Assembly: GCA_036872755.1 (NCBI GenBank)
Contig: JAVHNS010000013.1
Coordinates: 620,001 to 684,000, forward strand
From: Orbilia blumenaviensis
Lineage: Eukaryota; Ascomycota; Orbiliomycetes; Orbiliales; Orbiliaceae
DNA: 64,000 nt
Direction: 5' to 3'
The translations under genes and the position numbers were made by a program. This document shows positions 43,976-55,784 of this stretch, piece after piece. Each line of letters starts with the position of its first letter. Position 1 is the first letter of the stretch. The notes below the pieces were generated by a model. It had not been told where the DNA came from and ran no database searches. It was given only the letters and a program-made list of their open reading frames with translations.

Positions 43976-46669
43976 ATGGACGAGTCCTTCATTACCGCCC
44001 CCGTATGCGCGGCCGGCCCCACTCGCAAACTTCGTAGTCACCCACGTTTAGATTCTTTCTGCGACGAGCACGGCCGACATATCCTGCTACGTGGTCTAAA
44101 TGTTGAAGCTACAGCTAAATTTCCGAGAAATGCCCCGGTCGTCGGAACTGCCGAGTTTTACGATAGTGATAAGGTCAGCTATGTGGGACGACCTTTTCGC
44201 ACAATTGAGAAGGCAGATGAGTGGTTCAGGCGGATGGCAAAATGGGGAGTCAATGTTGTTAGATTCCTCGTAGTCTGGGAAGCATTGGAGCCCAAGAAGC
44301 TGTACGTGGCGTGAATGATGCCATTGGCGACAAGCTTAAGGCTAATACCTCTCAAATGACAGGGGTGAATATGACGAAGAATACATTGACTACATCGTAG
44401 CTGTCCTAGAAAAGGCTCGCGAACACGGAATCACTGTTTTTATCGATGGTCACCAAGACACAGTATGTCATGCTGATCTTATATATGATAAAATGTCATA
44501 CTAATCCTACCTTTACCATAGTGGTCTCGTTTTTCGGGCGGTTCTGGTGCCCCTCAGTGGACCTTCGAGCTTGCTGGCCTCGATCCTAAAAAATTCAAAG
44601 CAACCGGTGCCGCGGCTTTATATACCCCAGAATCGGAGACAGCGCCCAAAGAAGAGAAGCCGTTTAAGTCACCCTCAGACCGACTATGGCCAACAAACTA
44701 TGGCAAATTCGCTGTGCTGACTATGTTCACACTCTTCTTCGGAGGCGAAAAATGGGCACCAAACTGTGTTACGCCCGAAGGTGAGAACGTAGGGACCGTT
44801 TTACGTAGAGCATACTGTAATGCATATGCACGTTTGGCTTTCAGGTTGAAGCATTTGGATAATATTATCGGCTTCGATCCAATGAATGAGCCAGTCCCAG
44901 GGTATATCGGTCTATTCGCCCTAACGGAATTCAACGAGAATGTTTATTTGCATTTGGGATATATGCCAAATGCGATGCAAGGCATGGCTTTAGCTGGCGG
45001 TGCAAAAGTTGAGGATGTTTATATCTACCGCCGATCATGGCCTGGCCCCTCGGTTCGACCAATGTACCCTGAAGTGACCCTCAATAGCAAACATCATAAG
45101 GCTTGGGTCGGCCCGGATATTTGGAAAGACCTTGGTGTTTATAAGTTGGACGCAAAGGGCAACCCCATCCTCGGCGAGAAAGGTTATACATACTTTAGGA
45201 ATGAACACGATACAGGCGAGCCTGTCAATTTCGAAAGGGGTACGTCGCAAGTCTCGAGTTATGATACCAAAAAAGCGTGCGAACTGACCCTAAAAATCTG
45301 AAAGATTACTATGTCCCGTTCATTCGACAGTACCAAGCTGCAATCAAGAAAGCCTTGGAAGGTGGCAAGGCATCTGACTGGATGTTCGTAGAGCCAATCC
45401 CAAACCTTGACCCTCCAACATTTAAGCCACACATACACTTTCCACCAGGTGGAGACACTGGATTTTCATCGGCTACAGGGCTATCGGACGAAATTGCCAC
45501 GCATGATAACTTGGTTTATGCTCCTCATTGGTACGATATCCGGGTTCTGTACGAGAAAGCTCTTTGGTATACCGTAAATTTCAATGTCACGGAACTCGCC
45601 AAGGTACTGTGCTCCGTATCTAAAATTAATGCCGTATATATGGCCTTCATACTAATGTAAAGTGTAATAGGGTTCTCGTGAGATGGGTTCTCTTACCTTC
45701 TATGGCAAATCGGGTCTCAAGGATAACTATACTGCTCAGTTCGCCACCCGTGTAGAGCAACTCGCTATCTTCCGCCCCCCTCATCCGGAAACCCAAGATG
45801 TTGACACAGCCGTTAACAAGATCAAGAACACCCCTACCCCTCTGATGATCGGAGAAACCGGCATCCCATTCGACATGAATAACCAGTCTGCCTATGAAAA
45901 CGGCAACATGCACACCCAATTAGTCATGATGAACGCCATCTGTGGCGCCATGGAAAGACTGATGATGAACTGGACCCTCTGGACTCTATCTCTCGAAACT
46001 GATTGTCTTCGTAATGCAGATGGTACCCTCGGAGCACCCTTCGCTTGTGGTGACAATTGGAACAGTGAAGACTTTTCTGTTGTCTCGCGAGACTCGGCAA
46101 TGACCGAAGTGCCATTAGAGCCATCAAGGCAACGGCACACACCACCGGTGAATGATAACGGACATGTTCTTACGCGTGGGCAATTGTTTGGAGAGTTGTA
46201 TAAAGGCTGTCGGGCTACTGGTGCGTGGGTGCGTCCTTACGCCCCAAAGACGGCTGGAGACCCAAAGAGCGCAGAGTTTGATGCGCATCAGGTCATTTAT
46301 AAGATGTCCTATTCTGCTTCCAACGGTGATACGGATATTTCAAGGACAACTGAGGTATTCGTGCCGGTTTACCATTACATGCGACGGGAAGTCACTCTGT
46401 CGTGGTCCGTCGTCGGAGCGGATAAAAGAGAGTTGGAGGGAAGCACACATAAGTTCAGCGCAGCAGATGATGCGCCATTTACTTACAAAGGGGATCAAGG
46501 GTATCTGGAACTAGAGTACGATATCACGCAGCAGATGCTGAAGATTAAGCATGAGAAGAAGTCGGCAGAATGTTTAATCAAAATCGAATTGAAAGCTGAG
46601 TTGGAGCCGAATACGGCGCCTTGGTGGGGATGGAAGTGGTTCAGGGTGTTTTTTGGAAGTTTCCTATGA
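43976..46669 (+). CDS. GH5 glucosylceramidase/steryl-beta-glucosidase homologue with one apparent frameshift
   Basis: Exons 43976-44301, 44363-44462, 44522-45603 and 45671-46669 encode about 835 aa if the reading frame is followed across one break. The front has HILLRGLNVEATAKFP, typical of GH5 family 12 enzymes (EGCrP2/Egh1 type) that cleave glucosylceramide or steryl glucoside. The acid/base Glu is in DPMNEP (44888-44890) and the nucleophile Glu in GETGIPFDMN (45854-45856). WSRFSGGSGAPQWT and a C-terminal beta-sandwich are also present. Exon 3 is 1082 bp, one base short of a whole number of codons. After KKACELT (about 45287) the frame runs into TGA, and the family sequence resumes one frame over as NLKDYYVPFIRQYQ. 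The intron phases before and after the break agree with the family frame. It is either a true single-base loss, which would remove the nucleophile, or a sequence error. Confidence 0.88.
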
Positions 46670-48610
46670 TCATATAGCCTGAATCGTTATATTGTAGCCG
46701 TAGATAGTGAATATCTCAAGCTTCAAACTTGATCGGGATGACGGGAAATTTTTTAGGGAGAAATAGATTACGGGATACGGTCCGAGCAATTGCACGATAA
46801 AAAATTTTCATTGTTTTTTGTAGATTGATATTTTTATGAAATTGCTGACGTGGTGATGCAGCGCCGACGGCCTCTCGGGCAGATGGGTCGACATTCTTCT
46901 GGCGGTATTGGTATGTACCTAGGTAGCTATAGGCATAGCATCGCTGTCGTGAATTTGAAGCCGAATTTATCCAACAATCTACAACGCAATTCGAAAATCT
47001 CGAGATGCAAGCCGTCTCCAAGCTGTAAGGATACGAGTTTCGCTATGCGTACCCCTAGTAAAACTACTATGCACTACTTCAGCCTATTTTCCCACGAGCA
47101 ACTTTAAAAGCTTTGAACCGCGGGTATGCATATATGTTATTTCCCGCTTACATGAGGCTTTCGTATGCCGTAATGCATGACGGAGAGATGGAAGCATCAA
47201 CCGTCATCTAGACTCATATCCTAAATATGTACAAGCTACATCCCACTCCAAAGTTATCATTGTCAGTAAAACGACAAGATATAAATCCACAGATGACAGG
47301 GCTATGAACCTTCTTTAAAATCTCATTGGGTGCTAAGTAGTACCCCCTGCCACTCTCCCCACCATGTCAGTTTCCTTCGCTTCAAGGGACATAATTGAAC
47401 CCGAGCGAGCCCCGCTCGACTAAAAACTCAAGCCAACCCTTTTCCGCCTAACTGAAAGGATTCTTCTCGAAGGTGTCTAATAAATTCAGGCTAAATTACC
47501 ACGAGTTTGCATTTACGACTAGGGAGGTCTGATGAATTCCGTAACTAGTGGCTTCTTCGGAGGCAGTCCATCCCTAAAATACACTACGCACCATAGTATC
47601 AAAAAAAAAAAGCTTGTGCGTATTGACGATCCTGAAATTTGGTGTGAGAAAAAACTTTTCTCTGATAGCAATCGTCTATGGCTAATTATTTTGCAGATTA
47701 GACAGCGCTAACGGATAGTCTAATCCTTAGTTCAAGCATGCAGAATAGATGAACTAGTGCTACATCAGGATTACTGCAGAAAGCCAGAGCGCATCGGCAA
47801 AGAGAATTTATCAAATTATCAGCTACTAGAATAAAAAAACAATCTACAGCCTAAAGCAAAGGCTACATCTACTTAAACCCCTCGAGATAGACGAGTCTAC
47901 GAAGCTACTTTTACAAAAAGATCCTCGCGCTCCGTTGTAGAATCCAAAGGCCTAGGCGGTGGGGAATGGTTTGGCATAAGGCTATTTGGGCTATATCGCG
48001 GGGCGTCCGGACGATAAACTTTGGGATAAATACCGAATATTGTCTGTATTCATTCGTTTTCTCTCTTTTTCTCTTGCTTCGCTGATTCTGTGTGTCTTTC
48101 TCTCTTTCAGATATAATTGTGTTACATGGGAATTTGTTTGTGTGTCCGTGTTCTGTGTTTTTTTCTCTTTTCATCATTCTTCATCGTTTCCTGGAATTTC
48201 GAAGAATCTATATTGGAAAAGGAATATTTCTCAAAGGAAGGTCATAAGGAAAGGCTGGTGGAAGAAAAGACCCCAAATTGGAAGATTATACACAAAGGAA
48301 AGGAGGGGAAAGAAGGGAGGTTATCAAAAAGCAGGAACCAAAACATACTCTCAAGGCAGAAGGCATTGTTGACAAGGAACCCCAAAGAACAAGGCGATGC
48401 AATCAACGTCTATCGAGAGAAAGGGGAGACAATGGCTCGCGGCTTCTTTCCTTCACTTGTGTATATAAATGAGCGTAGAATAGCTCATGAATGGGGATTT
48501 TTTTGTTAATCTTTTAACCGCCAGCATCAAAACAGTTAAGGAAATTAGGTAAGTAAAAAAAGATAAAGTAAAAATAATAAAATAAAGGAAATTCATCAAA
48601 CAAGAATCCT
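46670..48610. other. Intergenic region between convergent genes
   Basis: This 1.9 kb includes the 3' ends of the GH5 gene (plus) and the aldo-keto reductase (minus). A purine-rich plus strand around 48190-48430 gives open frames rich in Lys/Glu/Arg that look compositional. No transposon or RNA gene is recognised. Confidence 0.5.
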
Positions 48611-49823
48611 CTACTCTGGGCGGTCGAGGAAGATCTTGTGCGGGAGCCAGTCGTCGCCGCAGACCTTGAAGCGGTCCTTGAGGGTATCGAGAGCCTTCAA
48701 GTCCTCCTCAGCGAGGACGAGGCCGTCAACCTGGAAGTTGGAGACAATGCGAGCCTCAGTGACAGACTTGGGAATGACGGAGTACCCGTGGTGGAGACCC
48801 CAGGCGAGGAGAACCTGCTGGATGGACCTGCCGTGCTTCTGGGCAATGCCAGCGAGGGTCTGGTCCTTGACGAGGGGAGAGTTGGTGGAGCCGAGGATGG
48901 AGTATCCGGTGACGTGGATACCCTTATCAGCGCAGAATTTGGTGAGGCTGTGAGTTGGGTTATTGGGGTGGAGCTCAACCTGGTTGACGGCCTGGATGTA
49001 GATGGGTCTATGAGCAATCTATTCCCCCTCGTTTTCCAAGAATGTACTTAGGTATAAACTTACTGGGATGATCTTGGCGTGCCTTAGCAGCCTGTTGAGT
49101 TGTGTGATGTCAAAGTTGGAGACACCGATGTTCCTGACGCGGCCAGAAGCTGGGAGCTTCTCCATTTCCCTCCAGGCATCGAGGTAGTCGACGTCGGTGT
49201 AGGCAACTGGGGGGTTGGCGGGGGCGGAAGCAGGGTTGCCCTCCTCAGATGGGGCGGTGGAGCATGGCCAGTGCATAAGGTAGAGGTCGATATATTCGAC
49301 GCCCAAGCTGTTCAAGCTGGAGGTGAGACCCTCCTCAACGTGCTTGTGCCATGTGTTATCGAGCTTGGTAGTGATCCAGATCTCCTCACGTGGGACGCCA
49401 GAGTCCTTGATTCCCAAACCGACTTCTCGCTCATTGCCGTAGGCGAGAGCACTAGAATGACGAGTAATTTAGCACTTTATGCTTCGCCAGAGCATATATT
49501 GAGGCAGAACATACGTATCAATGTGTCTGTAACCGGCCCTCAGGGCAGCAGAAACAGCATTTCGGACCTCACCTGGCTTGGATTGCCAAGTTCCCAGACC
49601 GATGGCTGGGATCTTGTCGCCGGTATTGAGAGTGTAGGATAAACTAACGCAAAAGGACTGTTAGCACTGCAAACGCATATAAACAGATGCCCAGCAGCTG
49701 GTCTGTCCGCAATACCGCAGCCAAACGCTAGCTAATGACGCTGGCGATATCGCTTTACAGAAACATGCATCTGGCTATATAGAGGGGAATGGTTACATAC
49801 GAAGTCCACTGTCCGTCAGACAT
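48611..49823 (-). CDS. Aldo-keto reductase
   Basis: Four exons, 49823-49801, 49643-49515, 49451-49064 and 48991-48611, give 306 aa, the usual length for an NADPH-dependent aldo-keto reductase. All family signatures are intact: [10 protein letters not shown] near the start, [18 protein letters not shown] with catalytic Asp and Tyr, ITTKLDN with catalytic Lys, and LYLMHWP with the His that completes the tetrad. [23 protein letters not shown] and the cofactor-binding [15 protein letters not shown] follow. The first exon is only 23 bp. GC-rich codon choice, unlike many neighbours, suggests good expression. A TATA box lies about 165 bp upstream. The substrate cannot be told from sequence; glycerol/xylose-reductase-like carbonyl reduction is the general reaction. 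Confidence 0.95.
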
Positions 49824-52800
49824 TTTTGCAGTACTAGCTGTATAAAATCGAGGTTTCCCTACTACAATTCTGAGTTGGATGTGAACGGTGGTTTGGCAGT
49901 GTAAACGGGTCGTTGGGAGTTTGAAAGATCGAGGAGCTCTGAAGTTTAATCGGACTGGGAAAAGTAGCATCTTGAGAGCTTTATATATCCATGCAGAATG
50001 GCCACCAGCAAAGCAAAAGCCAACCACCACAAGATCCTTACCCTGTATTATTGGCTAGCCTTTTAAGTCGCAAGCAAAAGCAACTGAAGAACGGCGGCAT
50101 GGCGGAAGGCTAATGCATGCTTAGTTTAGGGTAATTGTTTTTTTAATTTAGATTCAACCGCAGAAACCTTTCTCCTCTTGCTCTGGGCTTCGGCATTCAC
50201 TAACGCTGTTCTTACAACAGGGCCCATGGTTAGCTCACTATAGCTGCTCATTGATATCAAGCAAGCAGCGGCTTGCACCAATCGACTAGTATAACAGCTA
50301 GCTACAGCCGTCGCTGTGGATATATCCCGATAGATTGCTTATCGGACGCAAGCCTCCCAGAAGCACCGGCGAATGCAGATATAATGCAATTGCAAATGTC
50401 TCCGAGTGGCCTCCTCCAGGATCCCTACAGCTTTCTGCTGTACCATCTTGACACCTGCAGTGCAGCCGCCGTGGCTCCCGAAGATGCTAGATGATATCGA
50501 GATACATGCCGTTCGCATTCTATTACTGAACTCTAGCTTCTCTTGCCCCCGCCAGATTCCTGCGAGACCAACCTACTACAGCCTGTATCAGCGAGAAAAA
50601 AAGTGGGGAAAGACTGAACAAACGAAACGTAGTCGATTGTTAATTGGAGGCGGGAGTGATGCAACGGCGCAGGTTCGAGGACGTCCGCAATTAGCCATAT
50701 TTAGCCTGAATTCCCCCACCTTTTTGGCTTGCCAAAATACGATCTTGCGCAGGCTAGTTTAACATGCACATGGTCTTTGACGGCTAACACCCTTTAGCGA
50801 CCTCTTGAATCCCGTGCTCATATTCAAACGCTGTCGAGACGAACAAGGTTTTGGGGGCATTGTTCCTTAGCCGTCATGGTCGTCCGATCACTGGAATCCC
50901 GAGTTCCACAACGAACAGCTGACATATTTTACACGAATGAAGCTTTTTTAAATTTTTTACAGAAGCCGGTACGTACCGGTGCTATGCCGAACTTAGGCCA
51001 AGCATCCCTGGCAATCGAAATCATAAAAACCCCACGGTGCCAGGGCCGGCCAGCTTCTACCGAGAAGAAATGCCAATGCCATGATAGGGTACGGGCAATG
51101 TGTTCCTTTTCTGCTGGCTTTTTTTCTTCGCTTCGCTTTTTCGAATCGAATCTTCCACGGCCGACCATGGCCCCTTAGCCAACGTGTTTGGTGGAGAATG
51201 TCCCCACGACTGAACAATTTTTCCGGATTATTTAGCGGACTGCCGGAACGAATTTTGCCGAATGCTAAAAGAGAATCCCTATCCAAAGAACCGGGAGAGC
51301 TCGACCGAAGTCCATAGGTAACGAGGCCGGAAGCGTGGCCCCAGGCCATGGAATATGCGAAACTCTCCGGCACTGTGTTGAGGCAAAATCCATATTTGAA
51401 CACAAGCTATTAGATTGATCTCCAATGCCGTGGCATCTTTTTGCTCAACTAGTCAAATAGGGCGAATAAAGGAGCCTATTAGGTATGGAATGTCTTGAAT
51501 GAAGAAAAAAAAAAAACCTAGGGGTTCATCGTTTTTACCCATCGCGTAGACATTCTGCCTAATTCAACCCTTATCCAGGTCGCGGAGGTAAGCTGCGAGG
51601 CTAAGTAGGCCGGAGCTCGATTGTGGCGGTTTAGATAGTATAGGCACCTTCCGAAATCATTCCGGACAATCTGAAACTTCTATAAGTTTAAAAGCGAGAT
51701 TCCCCGAGTGGATGGCAGATGCATTGTATACATGTATCAGATTCAGAAGAATTCACACAAGTTTGAACTCTGGCCTCTACGAGTAAGTACGTCGAAAGAG
51801 GCATTGTCGAAATGTGAGATATCCAGCTGACTTTAGAGCTAGGAATTGCAAGATTGTACTAACCCGAACTCTAAACGCGAAGCCGTGTCATGTATGTATA
51901 GGCAGAATATACTATATATTAATAAAAAGCCGATTTAAGAGAGCTATCCAGATAAAATATATCTCAGTGATTCATGACCAAGCTCTGTATCTAACTTTAG
52001 CCCTACATAAAATTGGCATTTATGAGCGGTAACTAACTACTAGGTATGAATTCGAAATAGTACTGCATGCTCAGAGTAAGCTAGGCGGAATGCATGAAAT
52101 ACACCATGTGCTCCACGCCGGGACTACCACATTAGCCAAGATATATACCCAGCGATGCAATAATACGGCTGAAGTCTTCCGAATATCAAATCTATTTGAA
52201 ACAAACCGTCTGACTGGTAAGTGACTAAGCCTTTATGCCATATTCAAAGAGGTATATCTGTATAGAAAGTAACTTACTACTTACTTGCTTGTGGGGGCTT
52301 ATTATTGTGCATATTGATCGAGCCTTCGGACCATTGTATTGTATAATAGATCAGCTGGATCAGTATCGGCTCTCCTGTTGACGATTCCTGAACCCCCAAG
52401 CTAGATCTCTAAAACTTCGCCAGCATCGGCCCTTCAAGCCACTGATCGGTTGGATGAATTAATTAATCGGAAACAACCGTTTTGCAAGGTGATAAAACTT
52501 AACTTGAACGTTCCCACCGCTGCATGCAGTATTAAAAAATGCCGCATTGCGCAGCTTCGATTTCGGATTTTGTTTGATTAACATACAGCGGGCCAGTTTT
52601 GCATCGTGCCTCTAAGCTCTACAATTGTGCGGCCTAACTGCCTGGCCCCAGCCTAGGCCGCATCACATTAGATTACCACAATTACCACACGTACGAACTT
52701 ACACCGGCACAATGGTCAGCCAACTTTCACTATTAAACGCCTAATTCCATTCGCCTAGCAAGGTTAAAGCTACGTGTGCAACAGTAATCCCGCATTAATT

Positions 52801-52896
52801 CAATTGAATGAAACTCTAGACGACTATTCACAAAGCTGCCCCGCCAGTGAATTTGTTAAACCTGTCTCTATACTAAGAATCAGGGGCCTTATAAGT
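49824..52896. other. Long intergenic region, nothing coding recognised
   Basis: This 3.1 kb between the two aldo-keto-reductase-type genes begins with the promoter of the intact reductase. Frames at 50406-50762 (plus) and 50993-51403 (minus) are open but motif-free. Around 51690-51785 a string resembles a decayed tRNA (CCGAGTGGATGG followed by GTTTGAACTC) but does not fold. Confidence 0.5.
49979..49987 (-). promoter_or_regulatory. Putative TATA box of the aldo-keto reductase
   Basis: TATATAAAG on the minus strand lies 164 bp upstream of the start codon at 49823. It is the best TATA match in that promoter, and a 5' leader of 60-100 bases would fit. Confidence 0.5.
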
Positions 52897-54910
52897 TCAG
52901 TGTTGATGCATCATACGTGGAGACGCTGATTGATGGCGCCTAGGACCCGAATAAGTCCGAGGCCTTCGGGGGCGAATAAATTCTATTGAATCTTCGCTGT
53001 TAATGTCGTGGTTCCAAGGATCATCACTTTCTCCATCGCTTTCAATTGGAACCCTCCCAGTACATGTACACCTCATTCGAATAATTGGCGATTTTGACAT
53101 ATGATAGCTGGGGCACGGATAGAAACAAGGCGACTCGAAGGCCTTACTTTCCTCATTACTGTTTTTGCTTTTTTTGCGGCAGCGTCCTCGTTTACGAACA
53201 TGAGAGTTATCATGTTCTGGCTCCTCTTTCTGAGTTAAAGGTTTGGTGGCCTCGGTATCAGGTTGGGATACGGGATCTTGTTCGTATGAGGGTTTAAAGA
53301 CTAGAGCCTCCGGGTCGAGCAAAGACTTCGAGTAGTTTGGAGGCAGATCTGGCAGCGAGGGATTGAAGATATCGACCGTAGGGGGTGAATATACATTGTA
53401 TACATTTTCAGGGTGTGTATCGTAGCCCCCGGCTACCGTCAGATGACGACTGGCTCCATGATTCTTTTGATCCACCAATTTTGAAGCGACAGTATTATAT
53501 TGTTGCGGCATAACTCCACCCATAAAGTTTCCACAGCTTTCTAGAACTGCTACCTCTTTAGGTGTGTTTGATAATAGTTGAAGCTCCCTGCTATATCCGC
53601 AAGCTTGTCTGAGGAGTCTGGCGACCTCTAAGACGGCTGACTCGAAACGATAGCCTCGTATCCGTTCTTCCCATTTTTTGGCTCGCGCAACTTCTTCCAA
53701 AAGTTTTGCACCGAAATTTCCACTGAGGTCACGATATATAATGGACGTTTTCCCACAACTGATGAGCATTCCAAATAAAAGTCCAGTAACAGCCACCCTC
53801 ATATGCCTAGCACATCTCATTACATCCTTATAGTGGCCTCCGAGCAATTTTTTCCAGAATTGAATATCCTTCTTGTCACTATCACATAATAATTGATGGA
53901 CGATATTCCTGCTCCAGCAGACTGCCCGAAGTTTCCAGTGTGATGAGTCCATTGGCGAGATCTTGTTCCCAACTACTGAAGGCTTGATAACTGAGGATAA
54001 GGGTGAATCGCACACCTTCAATAGTTCCGTGAGTTGAGCCATTGAGATGTTTTGTACCCCAATGTGCTTGATACTTTGGTTGGCTGAAACGATTTTTGAT
54101 AGCGTAAAATAGGCCAGTTCAATATTCTCAACACAAGACGTCGCTGCTGGTATTGTGACACAATCTATGTAGACGTTACCAGGATCACTAGCCGCGAGTG
54201 GGTTAGGCTGGTTAATGCCTCCTAGCTTCTCGATGTGAAGGATTGACATAGCGGTTGAAATCGCGGTCCAAAAATACTCATGAAGCGATGCTGCAGTTAC
54301 GCATTCCAATTCATCCCATGGAAGTATAAACTGGATCTGTAGGATCAAATATTGTTCCGGTCAGCTTGATGCCAACCATTATATCACCCATACGGGTGAG
54401 CGGTAACAATTAATGACGGGTTGAGTGCTTTACCCATAATTCATCCCTTGTGATTCCGGTCTCTAGCATCGCGTGCTCAATTGCATTACCAGGCGAAAAT
54501 TCTTGATCTTGGTTCCATTCCGGATCGATAACATGATCACCTATAGTACCAAAATATAGTCCCCTGTTCCCTCACCAAGAACGTAGCATACGACAGTATT
54601 GTATCAGCCCACATCTATTATATATAATATGGTTTCACGGCCTGATCAATATCTAGGCTAGGACCTATCCCCAAACCCAGGATTAATCTTACCTATACCC
54701 ATTTTTGATCGCAGACTTAATTCCTGCATATGACCCTTGCCTGCGAGGTATTCTGTAAATCAAGCTGGGAACCTGAGGCTCAAAATCCGGGCCAGTTTCA
54801 GTGCTGGTCCTCCGTATGGTACCATGGGTAGCGGGTCCATTTCTGGTACTATTAGCGGGGCTATCTGATTCCAATTTATCTTCACCGGGGTCCCTCCCTT
54901 CACTTGTCAT
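52897..54910 (-). CDS. Degenerate aldo-keto-reductase-like protein with a novel C-terminal half
   Basis: Four exons fit in phase: 54910-54693, 54614-54592 (23 bp, least certain), 54540-54434 and 54336-52897, giving about 595 aa. The first 260 residues keep the order of aldo-keto reductase motifs. IKSAIKNGYR stands where reductases have AxxAGYR, GNAIEHAMLETGITRDELWI matches GxAIxxSGVPREELWI, and KHIGVQNISMAQLTELLKV matches RxIGVSNFxxxQLxxLL. KPSVVGNKISP aligns with [10 protein letters not shown]. The catalytic residues are gone: HIDTA-x-x-Y is replaced by CGLIQY, TTK by QFI, and MHWP by VTIPAA. From about residue 267 an unrelated helical region (FWKKLLGGHYKDVMRCARHM, WEERIRGYRFESAVLEVARL) replaces the second half of the barrel. 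It ends in a Pro-rich stretch with a basic patch (RKRGRCRKK) that could be a nuclear signal. It is probably a pseudoenzyme. Confidence 0.72.
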
Positions 54911-55784
54911 TGCGTATACTTAGGCAAGGGCGTGGCTACCGATCCTTTGTGTAGCTATATATACTTGGGTATAAACGGGTGTCGTATTCATAGAAGTTAA
55001 TAGAGGCTCGGTGTGGCATCAATGCATTGAGTCCAAAGTATTGCGATAGAAAATGGAAAAATTAAGTATTTTATGCTAGCAAACCGAAAAAGTATCCCCA
55101 GGCACGTCGCCACATTCAATTTTAAATTTACTATGTCAATTATGATATGAATTATAAGATCCGACTTGACTCTGTATATATGCATGCAAATCGACAACCG
55201 TGTGTTGATCACAAAAACAGGGCGATTGAATTCTAGCTTAAATTTAAAACGGTCTCAGAGGATAAGGGCATTAGTCTCGACAAAAAAAAAAAGTTATTTT
55301 GAACAGGTTTAGTAAATTTGCCGAAATCTATATTACATCTTGCGTCCCGAAGGTGTACCGAATTTACAACCTACTTGAGTCGTTACAAGTTTAAATCTGT
55401 TGATATGTTGACCCGCATAAATGCGTTAAATTAACACAGTTATGCAGTTGCAGGCGTATAAAACTGTTAATTTAACTACTTTATGCTAGCGAGGCCCAAC
55501 TAACGATAGTAAAATGCCACAAAAATAAATACTAAAACAAAACCAAAGATGCTATAGGATAGGAAACTCTGCTGTTGAAAGGCCTTGAAGATCATTTTGA
55601 AAATTTGAAGTCAAATCCGGAGGACCCACTACCATAATTTACCCGAGTCCGCGAGGATGTATCCAGGTCTACTCTATATACATGTAACCCCTCTCCTTCT
55701 ATGGTTTTATTATCCACCAGGGTTGATGCATAGCTGGTTTCTAATAATATCCGTAGTACTGCCAAACCTTGAGGCCTCAGCAAC
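54911..55784. other. Intergenic region with an AT-rich palindrome
   Basis: This 870 bp is very AT-rich. It holds an imperfect inverted repeat at 55425-55476 and two copies of TTTATGCTAGC (about 55070 and 55482). No gene is seen. Confidence 0.5.
55425..55476. repeat. Imperfect inverted repeat
   Basis: The left arm GTTAAATTAACACAGTT (55425-55441) and right arm AACTGTTAATTTAAC (55462-55476) are reverse complements except for a two-base gap. They are separated by 20 bases. It could be a hairpin or the core of a tiny decayed element; no flanking target-site duplication is evident. Confidence 0.6.

Noticed and set aside
45240..45280. A 36-bp intron (GTACGT ... AAAAAAG) as explanation of the GH5 frame break
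   Set aside because: It is too short for a spliceosomal intron, would delete conserved residues, and leaves the wrong phase.
48190..48430. Lys/Arg/Glu-rich frames in three phases
   Set aside because: A purine-rich strand opens all frames at once, so this is compositional and not coding.
50993..51403. 136-codon minus-strand open frame
   Set aside because: No family motif, and the reading frame is rich in residues expected from random GC-mixed sequence.
51690..51785. Possible tRNA-Ser/Leu-like gene
   Set aside because: A- and B-box-like strings are present but the acceptor and T stems do not pair.
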